Translations under genes and position numbers: made by a program
In this document: piece after piece, positions 1 to 8,124 of the stretch
Position numbering within the stretch: the first letter of the stretch is position 1
Layout: every line of letters starts with the position of its first letter
Notes under the pieces: model-generated
The model's input: only the letters and a program-made list of their open reading frames with translations
Databases searched by the model: none
What the model was told of the DNA's origin: nothing
From: Umezawaea endophytica
GTDB taxonomy: Bacteria; Actinomycetota; Actinomycetes; Mycobacteriales; Pseudonocardiaceae
Direction: 5' to 3'
Length of the DNA: 64,000 nucleotides
Assembly (NCBI RefSeq): GCF_025061645.1
Contig: NZ_JANYMP010000016.1
Location: 139,047 to 203,046, forward strand

Positions 1-158
1 TTTAGTCAACACTGAAGCAATAGTGCTCAAGGCGAAGCAGCCCGACACGCCGCCTGATGAGACCGCTCACCACTGCGTCGACGCCGCTGGTGGAGGAGGA
101 TCCCACCCGTCGCGACACCTGCGGTCGCGCACGCAAAGCCTGTCGGGAGGCCCCACAC

Positions 159-1502
159 ATGTCAGACACGGCAACCGCGCCGAAGCGCGACCGTACGCAC
201 TACCTCTACATCGCGGTGATCATCGCCGTGCTGCTCGGCATCCTCGTCGGCTTCGTGTTCCCGAAGTTCGGCGTCGCGCTGAAGCCCGTCGGCACCGGGT
301 TCGTCTCGCTGATCAAGATGATGATCGCCCCGGTGATCTTCTGCACGATCGTGCTCGGCGTCGGCTCCATCAGGAAGGCCGCCACCGTCGGCAAGGTCGG
401 CGGCCTCGCACTCGGCTACTTCATGGTGATGTCGACGTTCGCGCTCGCCATCGGACTCGTCGTCGGCAACATCATCAAGCCCGGCGAGGGCCTGAACCTG
501 TCCGAGACCGCCAGGAAGGCGGGCGAGAAGGCCGCGAGCGCCGAAGCCCAGTCCACGACCGAGTTCCTGCTGGGCATCATCCCCGACACGCTCGTGTCGC
601 CGCTGACCGCGGGCAACGTCCTCCAGACGCTGTTCGTGGCGCTGCTGATCGGCTTCGCGATCCCCAAGCTCGGCGCGTCGGGCGACGCGATCCTGCGCGG
701 CGTGAAGCACTTCGAGCGCCTGGTGTTCCGCGTGCTGGCCATGATCATGTGGGCCGCCCCGGTCGGCGCGTTCGGCGCCATCGCCGCCGTCGTCGGCGAA
801 ACCGGCTGGAAAGCGCTTGCCAGCCTCCTCCAGATCATGCTCGGCTTCTACATCACCTGCCTGATCTTCGTCCTGGTGATCCTCGGCCTGGTGCTGAAGT
901 TCGGCACCGGCGTGAACATCCTGAACCTGCTGCGGTACCTGGGCCGGGAGTTCCTGCTGATCGTCTCCACGTCCTCGTCGGAGTCCGCGCTCCCCCGCCT
1001 GATCGCCAAGATGGAGCACCTCGGCGTCGCACGGCCGGTCGTCGGCATCACCGTGCCGACGGGGTACTCGTTCAACCTGGACGGCACGGCGATCTACCTG
1101 ACCATGGCGTCGATCTTCATCGCCGACGCGCTCGGCACGCCGTTGCAGATCGGCGAGCAAATCTCGCTGCTGCTGTTCATGATCATCGCGTCGAAGGGCG
1201 CCGCGGGCGTCAGCGGCGCCGGTCTCGCGACCCTGGCGGGCGGCCTCCAGGCCCACCGGCCGGAACTCCTCGACGGCGTCGGCCTCATCGTCGGCATCGA
1301 CCGCTTCATGTCCGAGGCGCGGGCGCTGACGAACTTCGCGGGCAACGCGGTCGCCACCGTCCTGATCGGCAACTGGGTCGGCGAGTTCGACAAGGCGCAG
1401 GCGGAACGCGTGTTCAGCGGCGCGGACCCGTTCGACGAGGCCACGATGCTCGACCGCGAGGAGGACACCCCGGAACCGGAGAAGGTGCCCGAACGCGCTT
1501 AG
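159..1502 (+). CDS. dctA: Dicarboxylate/cation symporter (DAACS family)
   Basis: A membrane symporter that imports C4-dicarboxylates or acidic amino acids with Na+ or H+. The 447-residue protein has the family hallmarks: a serine-rich reentrant-loop segment STSSSESALPRL, the segment GYSFNLDGTAIYL, and SKGAAGVSGAGL near the C-terminal substrate site, with about eight hydrophobic segments between. The ATG at 159 is preceded by GGGAGG at 145-150. An upstream in-frame ATG at 57 gives a hydrophilic extension unlike the family, so I reject it. The C-terminal 45 residues are acidic and cytoplasmic. A hairpin terminator follows directly. DctA versus GltP specificity cannot be read from the sequence. 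Confidence 0.9.
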   Translation: MSDTATAPKRDRTHYLYIAVIIAVLLGILVGFVFPKFGVALKPVGTGFVSLIKMMIAPVIFCTIVLGVGSIRKAATVGKVGGLALGYFMVMSTFALAIGLVVGNIIKPGEGLNLSETARKAGEKAASAEAQSTTEFLLGIIPDTLVSPLTAGNVLQTLFVALLIGFAIPKLGASGDAILRGVKHFERLVFRVLAMIMWAAPVGAFGAIAAVVGETGWKALASLLQIMLGFYITCLIFVLVILGLVLKFGTGVNILNLLRYLGREFLLIVSTSSSESALPRLIAKMEHLGVARPVVGITVPTGYSFNLDGTAIYLTMASIFIADALGTPLQIGEQISLLLFMIIASKGAAGVSGAGLATLAGGLQAHRPELLDGVGLIVGIDRFMSEARALTNFAGNAVATVLIGNWVGEFDKAQAERVFSGADPFDEATMLDREEDTPEPEKVPERA

Positions 1503-1504
1503 GT

Positions 1505-1540
1505 CGAAGGGCTCGGACGTCTCGGCGTCCGGGCCCTTCG
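1505..1540 (+). terminator. Hairpin terminator after the symporter
   Basis: CGAAGGGC pairs with GCCCTTCG, and the inner CGGACG pairs with CGTCCG, making a near-continuous 14-bp stem just after the symporter stop codon. There is no U tract, as is common in actinomycetes. Confidence 0.65.
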
Positions 1541-1630
1541 CTGCCCGAACCACCCTTTCAGCGCCGTTGCCCGACCCGGCCCTCCCCGTAGCGTGGCGTG
1601 GTTCGCCAGGCAGCGACGAGGGGGTCAGGG

Positions 1631-2830
1631 ATGTCCGAGCTCGTGACGATCACCGCCGAGTTCAAGGCCGACGCGCCCGCGCGGTACGCCGAACTGCGGC
1701 GGCTGGGTCCGGTGCACCGCTCGCGGTTCTCCAACGGCATCGAGGGCTGGCTGGTGGTCGGCCACGACGCCGCGCAGGACGCGCTCCTGCACCCCGCGCT
1801 GGTCAAGGACCCCACGCCCTCGCTGGACGTGCTGGAGGCGGCGGGCTACACGAGCCACCGGACCGGCGTCGGGCTCGGCGGCAACATGCTGGTGGCCGAC
1901 CCGCCGGACCACACCCGGCTGCGACGGCTGGTCGCGGGCGCGTTCAGCCCCGCCCGCACGAGGCGGCTCGGTCCGCGCGTCCAGGAGATCGCCGACGAAC
2001 TGGTGGACGCGCTCGCGCCGAAGGGCGAGGTGGACCTGGTGGAGGCGTTCACCGCTCCCCTGCCGGTGGCGGTGATCTCGGAGCTGCTCGGTGTGCCGCG
2101 GCACGACCGCGGCGACTTCCGCGCGTGGAGTTCGCTCATGCTGACGGCACCGTCGGACGCGCAGCGGGCGGCGGGCGAGAACCTGAACCGCTACCTCGCC
2201 GACCTGGTGGCGGCCAAGCGTCGGGAGCCGGACGACGCCCTGCTGTCGGCGTTGGTGGCCATGCGGGACGAGGACGACGGCAGGCTGTCGGAGGTCGAGC
2301 TGGTCGGCACGGCGGTGCTGCTCGTCGTCGCGGGCCACGAGACCACGGTCAACCTGCTCGGCAACGCGCTCGTGGCGCTGCTGCGCGCCCCGGAGCAGGC
2401 GGACCTGCTGCGGGCGCGGCCCGAGCTGGTACCGGGCGCGGTGGAGGAGTTCCTGCGCTACGACTCGTCGGTCGAGCACGCCACACCCCGCTACGCCAAC
2501 GCGGACCTGGTGTTGAGCGGCACGGCCATCACCCGCGGCGAGGTGGTCATGGTGGCGCTGTCGTCGGCCAGCCGGGACACACCCGTCCCCGGCGACCCCG
2601 CGGTGCTGGACGTGTCCCGCGAAGGGGTCCGCCACCTGTCGTTCGGGCACGGCGTCCACCACTGCCTCGGCGCCCCGCTGGCGCGGCTGGAAGCCGCCAC
2701 CGCACTGGAGACCCTGCTGCGCCGCATCCCCGACCTGCGCCCCTCCGTGCCGCTCGACGAGCTGGAATGGGTGTCGAGCGGCATCATGCGCGGCCCGCTG
2801 TCGCTGCCCGTGCGCTTCACGCCGCGGTAA
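1631..2830 (+). CDS. Cytochrome P450
   Basis: A soluble bacterial P450 monooxygenase of 399 residues, normal for the CYP107/CYP105-like class. Visible motifs in order: the I-helix AGHETT oxygen-activation motif near residue 237, the K-helix ExxR in EEFLRY near residue 275, and the heme loop FGHGVHHCLGAPLAR near residue 338 with the cysteine thiolate ligand. The ATG at 1631 follows a purine-rich GAGGGGGTCAGGG; a GTG at 1598 in the same frame lacks such a site. No ferredoxin or reductase gene is adjacent, so redox partners must be supplied elsewhere. The substrate is unknown. It converges on the sigma factor gene with a strong hairpin between. Confidence 0.93.
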   Translation: MSELVTITAEFKADAPARYAELRRLGPVHRSRFSNGIEGWLVVGHDAAQDALLHPALVKDPTPSLDVLEAAGYTSHRTGVGLGGNMLVADPPDHTRLRRLVAGAFSPARTRRLGPRVQEIADELVDALAPKGEVDLVEAFTAPLPVAVISELLGVPRHDRGDFRAWSSLMLTAPSDAQRAAGENLNRYLADLVAAKRREPDDALLSALVAMRDEDDGRLSEVELVGTAVLLVVAGHETTVNLLGNALVALLRAPEQADLLRARPELVPGAVEEFLRYDSSVEHATPRYANADLVLSGTAITRGEVVMVALSSASRDTPVPGDPAVLDVSREGVRHLSFGHGVHHCLGAPLARLEAATALETLLRRIPDLRPSVPLDELEWVSSGIMRGPLSLPVRFTPR

Positions 2831-2856
2831 CCCGGTCCGCCCGGTCCCGGCCATGG

Positions 2857-2888
2857 CCCACCCGCGGGAGCCGTCTACCGCGGGTGGG
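2857..2888. terminator. Bidirectional hairpin between the P450 and sigma factor genes
   Basis: CCCACCCGCGG (2857-2867) and CCGCGGGTGGG (2878-2888) form a perfect 11-bp stem with a 10-nt loop in the 63-bp gap between two convergent genes. Confidence 0.7.
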
Positions 2889-2893
2889 AACGG

Positions 2894-3742
2894 CTAGTCC
2901 ACCAGCTCCAGGTCCAGTCCCGCCAGCAGGTCCGGGTCGGCCAGCACGTCGATCGCGACGACCAGGCCGTCGGAGACGACGAAGTCGAACACCACCCTCG
3001 GTGTGCCGCCGGGTGCCCACGCGGCTCCCGCGAGCCCGTCGACGAACGCCGACCGGGCGTGCTTGGCGCGGCCGTTGAAGAACGCCGCCACGGCGTCGCG
3101 CCCGCGCACCTCGGCGTCGGACCCCGCCGCGGCGGCAGCGGCGTCGGAGCGGACGACCGCGTCGGGGTCGAGCAGGGTGAGGAGGGCCGCGAAGTCGCCT
3201 TCGCGGGACGCGGCCAGGAAGGCGTCCACGACCACCCGGCCGCGGTGCGGGTCGGGGGCGGACTCGGTGCCCCTCACCCGGCGGCGGGCCCGGCTGGCGA
3301 GCTGGCGGGCGGCGGCGGGTGACTTCCCCAGTATCGGCGCGATCTCGACGAACGACACCCCGAACAGGTCGTGCAGCACGAACGCCAGACGTTCGGCGGG
3401 GGCGAGGGTGTCGAGCACGACCAGCAGCGCCACCCCGACGGAGTCGGCCAGCAGCGCCTCGTGCTCGGGGTCGACGCCACCCGCCGGGTCCTCGGTCGGC
3501 AGCGGCTCCTCGCGCCGGGACTTGCGGGAGCGCAGCACGTCGAGGCACACGCGGGCGACGACCGTGGTCAGCCAGCCGGAGAGGTTCCCCACCTCGGAGG
3601 TGTCCGAGCGGTCCAGCCGCAGCCACGCCTCCTGCACGGCGTCGTCGGCCTCGCTCGTCGAACCGAGCATCCGGTGCGCCACGGCCCGCAGCCGCGGCCG
3701 GTCGGCCTCGAACCGCGCGGCCAGAGCGGTGTTCCCGTTCAC
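2894..3742 (-). CDS. sigJ: ECF41-type sigma factor with C-terminal SnoaL-like domain
   Basis: An extracytoplasmic-function sigma factor. Region 2 (residues about 10-75, with LGSTSEADDAVQEAWLRL) and region 4 (about 105-165, with FGVSFVEIAPILGKSPAAARQLASRAR) are followed by a roughly 115-residue SnoaL-like domain. That layout is diagnostic of ECF41/SigJ proteins, whose extra domain regulates sigma activity in place of a separate anti-sigma factor. The start is a GTG at 3742. ECF41 genes usually sit next to their target, often a carboxymuconolactone decarboxylase or oxidoreductase; no such gene is directly adjacent here. NAD kinase lies immediately upstream on the same strand with a 9-bp gap. 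Confidence 0.88.
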   Translation of the reverse strand: MNGNTALAARFEADRPRLRAVAHRMLGSTSEADDAVQEAWLRLDRSDTSEVGNLSGWLTTVVARVCLDVLRSRKSRREEPLPTEDPAGGVDPEHEALLADSVGVALLVVLDTLAPAERLAFVLHDLFGVSFVEIAPILGKSPAAARQLASRARRRVRGTESAPDPHRGRVVVDAFLAASREGDFAALLTLLDPDAVVRSDAAAAAAGSDAEVRGRDAVAAFFNGRAKHARSAFVDGLAGAAWAPGGTPRVVFDFVVSDGLVVAIDVLADPDLLAGLDLELVD

Positions 3743-3751
3743 GCGCCGCCC

Positions 3752-4609
3752 CTAGGAATCCGTGGACGTGAAGCCGCTCAGCCCGAACTTGCGCTGGGCC
3801 CGCTGGTAGAAGGTCGTCCGACCGAGCCGGACGACCTGGGCCGCGGCGGGCAGCACCTCGATGTCGATCACGGTCCCGACGCCGACGTGCCCGATGAGCA
3901 GCCCATCGGCCTCGACGCCCAGTTGGCCGCCGGTGATCTCCAGCGCCAGCTTCTCGCCGCCGGACAGGAACACCGCCCGGTTGAACGTGGAGTGCGGGGC
4001 GACGGGCGTGATCAGCAGGCCCTCGGCACGCGGCGAGATGATCGGGCCGCCCGCGGAGAAGCTGTAGGCGGTGGACCCGGTCGGCGTGGCCACGACGACG
4101 GCGTCGGCGGAGTAGCTGACGAACGGGTGGCCCTCGACGTGCAGGCGCACGGCGGCCATGCCGTTGCCCGGCACCCGGACGAGGGCGATGTCGTTGAAGG
4201 CGACCGCGGTCTTGCCCTCGGTCACCGCGCGCAGCCCAGACCGGGGTTCGGTGGTGTACCGGTGCTCGTCGATCGCGCACAGCGCGTCGGACAGCTCGGG
4301 CGGGTCGATCTCGGCCAGGAAGCCCAGCTTGCCGAGGTTCACCCCGAGCACGGGGGTCCGGTCGGGGATGCCGAGCCTCATGGCCCGCAGCATCGTCCCG
4401 TCGCCACCGAGGCTGACCAGCAGGTCGACCCGGTCGGCGAGGTCGGCGGCGTCGACGGAGGAGACCGCGCCCTTGGCGCGCTCCACCTCCGACTCGACGC
4501 CGAACAGCTTGATGTCGCGGGACCGCGCCCAGTCGACCATGGTGCCGATCACCTGGGCGCAGTCCCTGCGCGGGTGCAGGACGAGGCCCACCGCACCGAT
4601 CTCCGTCAT
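3752..4609 (-). CDS. nadK: NAD kinase
   Basis: ATP- or polyphosphate-dependent NAD kinase (285 residues), which makes NADP. The family signatures are present: LVSLGGDGTMLRA with the catalytic aspartate, FNDIALVR, and the glycine-rich TPTGSTAYSFSAGGPI. The ATG at 4609 is preceded on the minus strand by TAGAGT and a 7-nt spacer, with no ribosome-binding site, so the mRNA is probably leaderless. Some actinomycetes carry two NAD kinases, and one of them normally sits beside recN; this one does not, so it may be the second copy. Confidence 0.93.
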   Translation of the reverse strand: MTEIGAVGLVLHPRRDCAQVIGTMVDWARSRDIKLFGVESEVERAKGAVSSVDAADLADRVDLLVSLGGDGTMLRAMRLGIPDRTPVLGVNLGKLGFLAEIDPPELSDALCAIDEHRYTTEPRSGLRAVTEGKTAVAFNDIALVRVPGNGMAAVRLHVEGHPFVSYSADAVVVATPTGSTAYSFSAGGPIISPRAEGLLITPVAPHSTFNRAVFLSGGEKLALEITGGQLGVEADGLLIGHVGVGTVIDIEVLPAAAQVVRLGRTTFYQRAQRKFGLSGFTSTDS

Positions 4610-4630
4610 GCCCCGGACTCTACGTCCGGG

Positions 4631-5143
4631 TCAGCTCGCCTGCGGGGCCTTCATCGCCAGGGTGGCGAGCATGTCGCGACCGCGCTGGGCGCTGGTCGGG
4701 ATGCTCAGCACATCGTAGCGGCGGGCGACGACCTGGCTGACCGAGACGAAGTCGCGCTGGCCCCTGGTCGCGGCGTAGCGGGCGGCGGACGTCGCCAGTC
4801 CGAACAGGACACCGCCGACCAGGCCGATGACGATCGGCGCGAACCCGGCGTTCGGCGTGAACAGGCTGAGGAGGAGGCCGACGAAGAGACCGAGCCACGC
4901 TCCGGACGCCGCGGCGCTGCCGAGCACGCGGCCCCAGGTCAGACGACCGGCGACGCGTTCCACCAGCATCGGCTCGACGCCGACGATGGTGATGCCCTGC
5001 ACGGGGAAGGCGCTGTCGGCGAGGTAGTCGACCGCGCGCTGGGCCTCGGCGTAGGTGTTGTAGGAAGCGATCGGCCATCCCTCGGGCAGCGTCGGGATGT
5101 TCACCGTCGACGGGGACTGCATGAACGCTGTCATCTCACTCAC
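4631..5143 (-). CDS. General stress protein 17M-like membrane protein
   Basis: A 170-residue protein matching the general stress protein 17M-like (YflT) layout. An N-terminal domain (about residues 22-65, with the segment ASYNTYAEAQRAVDYL) is followed by two glycine-rich transmembrane segments at about 75-120 (GLFVGLLLSLF and PIVIGLVGGVLFGLA). Starts at GTG 5143, the ATG three codons later, or the ATG of MQSPS are all possible. The reaction is unknown; homologues are stress-induced and membrane-bound. Only 21 bp separate it from nadK downstream, so co-transcription is possible. Confidence 0.75.
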   Translation of the reverse strand: MSEMTAFMQSPSTVNIPTLPEGWPIASYNTYAEAQRAVDYLADSAFPVQGITIVGVEPMLVERVAGRLTWGRVLGSAAASGAWLGLFVGLLLSLFTPNAGFAPIVIGLVGGVLFGLATSAARYAATRGQRDFVSVSQVVARRYDVLSIPTSAQRGRDMLATLAMKAPQAS

Positions 5144-5267
5144 CTCTGTGAACGACCCCTCGTGGGGGCGTTTCGTCCTCTTACACCCCCTTCAACGCGC
5201 GGCCCCCGCTGAATCGTGCCGCTCACGCGGACTTCACAGGGGATTCTCAGCCGACCCCACCAGCATG

Positions 5268-5286
5268 TTAGCTTAGGGTTACCTAA
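5268..5286. promoter_or_regulatory. DtxR/IdeR-type iron box
   Basis: TTAGCTTAGGGTTACCTAA matches the consensus TTAGGTTAGGCTAACCTAA at 16 of 19 positions. It lies 17-35 bp upstream of the siderophore-binding lipoprotein gene. Fe(II)-loaded IdeR/DmdR is expected to repress from here, giving expression under iron starvation. Confidence 0.8.
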
Positions 5287-5302
5287 ACACTAGAACGAAC
5301 GG

Positions 5303-6280
5303 GTGAACATGAAGCGCGCCGCCATCGGGCTACTGACAGCCATCCTCACCGCCTCCCTGGCCGCTTGCGGCAGTTCCTCCACCCCCGCGACCAGCGACGC
5401 GCCGTCGGGCGCCGGTTCCGCGTTCCCGGTGACCGTCGACACCGCGTTCGGCCAGGTCACCGTCGAGAAGGCACCGACCCGCGTGGTCGCGCTCGGCTGG
5501 TCGGACGCCGAGACGGCGCTCGCGCTGGGCGTGCAGCCGATCGGCGCGAGCGACTGGCTGGCCTTCGGCGGCGAGGGCGTCGGCCCGTGGGCCAAGGGCC
5601 TCTACGAGAAGGCGCCGACCATCCTCGGCACCCAGGAGCTGAGCTTCGAGGCCGTCGCGGCGCTCCAGCCCGACCTGATCCTCAACACCCGTTCGAACCT
5701 CGACCAGAAGACCCACGAGACGCTCGCGAAGATCGCGCCGACCATCGCCGCGCCCAAGGACGTCATCCCCTACGGCACGACCTGGCGCCAGCAGACCGAA
5801 CTGGTCTCCAAGGCGCTCGGCAAGCCGGACAAGGGCAAGGAGCTGATCGCGGGCGTCGAGAAGGAGTTCAAGGACGCCGCGGCGTTCAGCGGCAAGACCG
5901 CCGTGGTCGGGGCCTTCTTCGGCGGCAAGTACGGCGCCTACGTGCCGGGCGACAGCCGCGTGGACTTCATGAAGGAACTGGGCTTCGGCACCAAGAAGGA
6001 CGTCGACTCGCTGGCCAAGGGCTCGTTCTACGTGGACATCTCCACCGAGCAGCTCGCCCTGCTGGACTCCGACCTGACGGTGATGTTCCCCATCGGCGGC
6101 GACGCGGCCGTCCTGAAGGCCGACCCGGTGCTCAACGGCATCCCGTCGGCCAAGGCCGGGCACCTGGTGATCCTGGAGGACAAGGCCCTGTCGGACGCGT
6201 TCTCCAGCGGATCGACCCTCGGCACGTCGTACGCGATCAAGAACGCGGTGCCGCTGTTCACCGCCGCTTTGCAGAAGTAG
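5303..6280 (+). CDS. Iron-siderophore ABC transporter substrate-binding lipoprotein
   Basis: A periplasmic-binding-fold lipoprotein (325 residues) for Fe(III)-siderophore capture. It has a signal peptide with lipobox LAAC at about residues 19-22, a low-complexity Ser/Thr/Ala linker, then a FepB/FhuD-like domain starting at VTVDTAFGQVTVEKAPTRVVALGWSD. GTG at 5303 and ATG at 5309 (two codons later) are both usable starts. The iron box just upstream fits. No permease or ATPase gene is adjacent. It could serve the FepCGD-type transporter at 50.6-53.5 kb, which lacks its own binding protein in this window; that pairing is inferred. Confidence 0.9.
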   Translation: MNMKRAAIGLLTAILTASLAACGSSSTPATSDAPSGAGSAFPVTVDTAFGQVTVEKAPTRVVALGWSDAETALALGVQPIGASDWLAFGGEGVGPWAKGLYEKAPTILGTQELSFEAVAALQPDLILNTRSNLDQKTHETLAKIAPTIAAPKDVIPYGTTWRQQTELVSKALGKPDKGKELIAGVEKEFKDAAAFSGKTAVVGAFFGGKYGAYVPGDSRVDFMKELGFGTKKDVDSLAKGSFYVDISTEQLALLDSDLTVMFPIGGDAAVLKADPVLNGIPSAKAGHLVILEDKALSDAFSSGSTLGTSYAIKNAVPLFTAALQK

Positions 6281-6298
6281 GCCTTTTCCAGCTTCATC

Positions 6299-6324
6299 GA
6301 CCGTGGGAATTTTTCTCCACGGTC
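6299..6324 (+). terminator. Hairpin after the siderophore-binding protein gene
   Basis: GACCGTGG (6299-6306) pairs with CCACGGTC (6317-6324) around an AT-rich 10-nt loop, 18 bp after the stop codon. Confidence 0.55.
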
Positions 6325-6407
6325 GCGTAATCACCTGACACCATTCACCAATTCCGGAGCTTGAGACACACCTTCGAGTGATCATCATTGCGGCATTGGA
6401 GTGATTT

Positions 6408-6446
6408 ATTCCGGGTCGACGCGAATCAATCGTGTCGACCCGGAAT
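6408..6446. terminator. Strong inverted repeat, likely terminator
   Basis: ATTCCGGGTCGAC (6408-6420) and GTCGACCCGGAAT (6434-6446) form a perfect 13-bp stem with a 13-nt loop. On the minus strand it starts 3 bp after the stop codon of the small open frame at 6449-6655, which suggests that frame is transcribed. It could also back up termination of the upstream plus-strand gene. Confidence 0.6.
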
Positions 6447-6448
6447 TT

Positions 6449-6655
6449 TCACCCGATGTAGTGTGATCCGTCCCCCATGTGCACGGCGCGTGCCTGCCAA
6501 CAGCGCTGGTCACACCATTGAAGGACGCCGCATTGGCCGCTTCCGCACACGTGCCGCCGCTGGTTAACGTCTGACCGCCACGAACAAGTCCATTGTTCGT
6601 GAATTGAATTCCCACTACGCGCCACAGAGGCGCGCAAGCGGATAGGCGGTAACAC
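6449..6655 (-). CDS. Candidate small Cys/Trp-rich protein
   Basis: A possible 68-residue protein in a 376-bp stretch that otherwise lacks a gene. Residues 20-68 hold five Cys and four Trp (for example [19 protein letters not shown]) and end in GDGSHYIG. There is no clear signal peptide. The support is positional: its stop codon is followed 3 bp later by a perfect 13-bp stem. Against it: codon use is less G/C-biased than neighbouring genes, there is no obvious ribosome-binding site at GTG 6655, another frame on this strand is also open, and a perfect inverted repeat (6580-6600) lies inside it. It may be a remnant. Confidence 0.3.
   Translation of the reverse strand: MLPPIRLRASVARSGNSIHEQWTCSWRSDVNQRRHVCGSGQCGVLQWCDQRCWQARAVHMGDGSHYIG
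6580..6600. promoter_or_regulatory. Perfect inverted repeat upstream of the encapsulin operon (operator candidate)
   Basis: ACGAACAA and TTGTTCGT are separated by 5 nt, a 21-bp palindrome 58 bp before the first shell gene in an AT-richer stretch. Its size and position fit an operator for a dimeric repressor or activator. It does not match the CRP consensus TGTGA-N6-TCACA. The regulator is not identifiable. Confidence 0.45.
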
Positions 6656-6657
6656 GG

Positions 6658-8076
6658 GTGACTGTGACGGACAACCCCTCGTCGGACGTGGATGCGGGCC
6701 GTGCGCAATCGAGCTTGGCGACGGCCGCGGCCAGGAACCTGGCCACCACGACCAAGTCCGTGCCGCAGATGCAGGGCATTTCCTCGCGGTGGCTGCTGAA
6801 GGTCCTGCCGTGGGTGCAGGCCGCGGGCGGCGCCTACCGGGTCAACCGGCGGCTGAGCTACGCGGTCGGCGACGGCCGGGTGACGTTCACCAACACCGGC
6901 TCCGAGATCCGGGTGATCCCGCAGGAGCTGTGCGAGCTGCCGCTGCTGCGCGGGTACGACGACGACGCGGTGCTCGCCGCGCTGTCGCTGAAGTTCGTGC
7001 AGCGCGAGTACGCCCCCGGCGACCTCATCGTCGAGTCCGGGCAGCGCGCGGACGCGGTGTTCCTCATCGCGCACGGCAAGGTCAACAAGATCGGCGTCGG
7101 CGAGTTCGGCGACACGACGGCACTCGGCGTCCTCGCCGACGGCGACCACTTCGGCGGCGAGGTCCTCGCGGGCCCGCAGGGCGAGTGGGACTTCACGGTC
7201 AAGGCGGTCACCCCCGTCACCGTGCTGACCCTGGACTGGCGCTCGTTCGAGGAGATGAACGGCGCGGCGGGCGGCCTGCGCGAGCACATCCAGCACGCAC
7301 GGGCGCGCGGCGAGAACGGCAAGCGCGACGAGAGCGGCGAAGCGGCCATCGAGATGTCCTCCGGGCACGAGGGCGAGGTGGAGCTGCCCGGCACGTTCGT
7401 CGACTACGAGCTGTCCCCGCGCGAGTACGAGCTGAGCGTGGCCCAGACGGTCCTGCGCGTGCACAGCCGCGTCGCGGACCTCTACAACCAGCCGATGGAC
7501 CAGGTCGAGCAGCAGTTGCGCCTGACCATCGAGGCGCTGCGCGAGCGCCAGGAGCACGAGCTGATCAACAACCGCGAGTTCGGCCTGCTGCACAACGCGG
7601 ACCTGGGCCAGCGCATCCACACCCGCTCCGGCCCGCCCACCCCGGACGACATGGACTCCCTGCTGGCCACGGTGTGGAAGGAGCCCAGCTACTTCCTCGC
7701 CCACCCGCGCACGATCGCCGCGTTCGGCCGCGAGTGCAGCAAGCTCGGCCTCTACCCGGCGTCCACCGACCTCGGCGGCCACCAGGTCCCGTCGTGGCGG
7801 GGCGTCCCGATCCTGCCGTGCAACAAGATCGGCGTCAGCTCGACCCGCACCAGCTCGATCCTGCTGCTGCGCGCCGGCGAGCAGAACCAGGGCGTCATCG
7901 GCCTGCACCAGACCGGCCTGCCCGACGAGTACCAGCCCGGCCTGTCCGTGCGGTTCATGGGCATCGACGAGAAGGCGGTCATCTCGTACCTGGTCAGCGC
8001 CTACTACTCCGCGGCCGTGCTGGTCCCGGACGCGCTCGGTGTCCTGGAGAACGTCGAGATCGGCCGTGAGGGCTGA
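6658..8076 (+). CDS. Family 2B encapsulin shell protein with cNMP-binding domain (shell A)
   Basis: A nanocompartment shell protein of 472 residues, related to Streptomyces EshA. The N-arm (about residues 20-90, with [22 protein letters not shown]) leads into an inserted cyclic-nucleotide-binding domain (about 95-215, with [25 protein letters not shown] and DGDHFGGEV). A linker containing [17 protein letters not shown] joins the HK97-type coat domain (about 240-470, with [14 protein letters not shown]-like and [19 protein letters not shown] segments). The GTG at 6658 is supported by alignment with the second copy, which starts identically (MTVTD). It is first of a three-gene operon with a paralogous shell and a polyprenyl synthase. 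Cyclic-nucleotide binding is expected from the fold, not shown. Confidence 0.92.
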   Translation: MTVTDNPSSDVDAGRAQSSLATAAARNLATTTKSVPQMQGISSRWLLKVLPWVQAAGGAYRVNRRLSYAVGDGRVTFTNTGSEIRVIPQELCELPLLRGYDDDAVLAALSLKFVQREYAPGDLIVESGQRADAVFLIAHGKVNKIGVGEFGDTTALGVLADGDHFGGEVLAGPQGEWDFTVKAVTPVTVLTLDWRSFEEMNGAAGGLREHIQHARARGENGKRDESGEAAIEMSSGHEGEVELPGTFVDYELSPREYELSVAQTVLRVHSRVADLYNQPMDQVEQQLRLTIEALRERQEHELINNREFGLLHNADLGQRIHTRSGPPTPDDMDSLLATVWKEPSYFLAHPRTIAAFGRECSKLGLYPASTDLGGHQVPSWRGVPILPCNKIGVSSTRTSSILLLRAGEQNQGVIGLHQTGLPDEYQPGLSVRFMGIDEKAVISYLVSAYYSAAVLVPDALGVLENVEIGREG

Positions 8077-8124
8077 GTTCGACCCGTCCGTCCGGCGCAG
8101 GCAAGACAGGAGATGGGAAGACAC

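Noticed and set aside
3371-5212. A 613-codon plus-strand open frame
   Set aside because: It mirrors the sigma factor, nadK and stress-protein genes, all of which have clear family motifs on the other strand.
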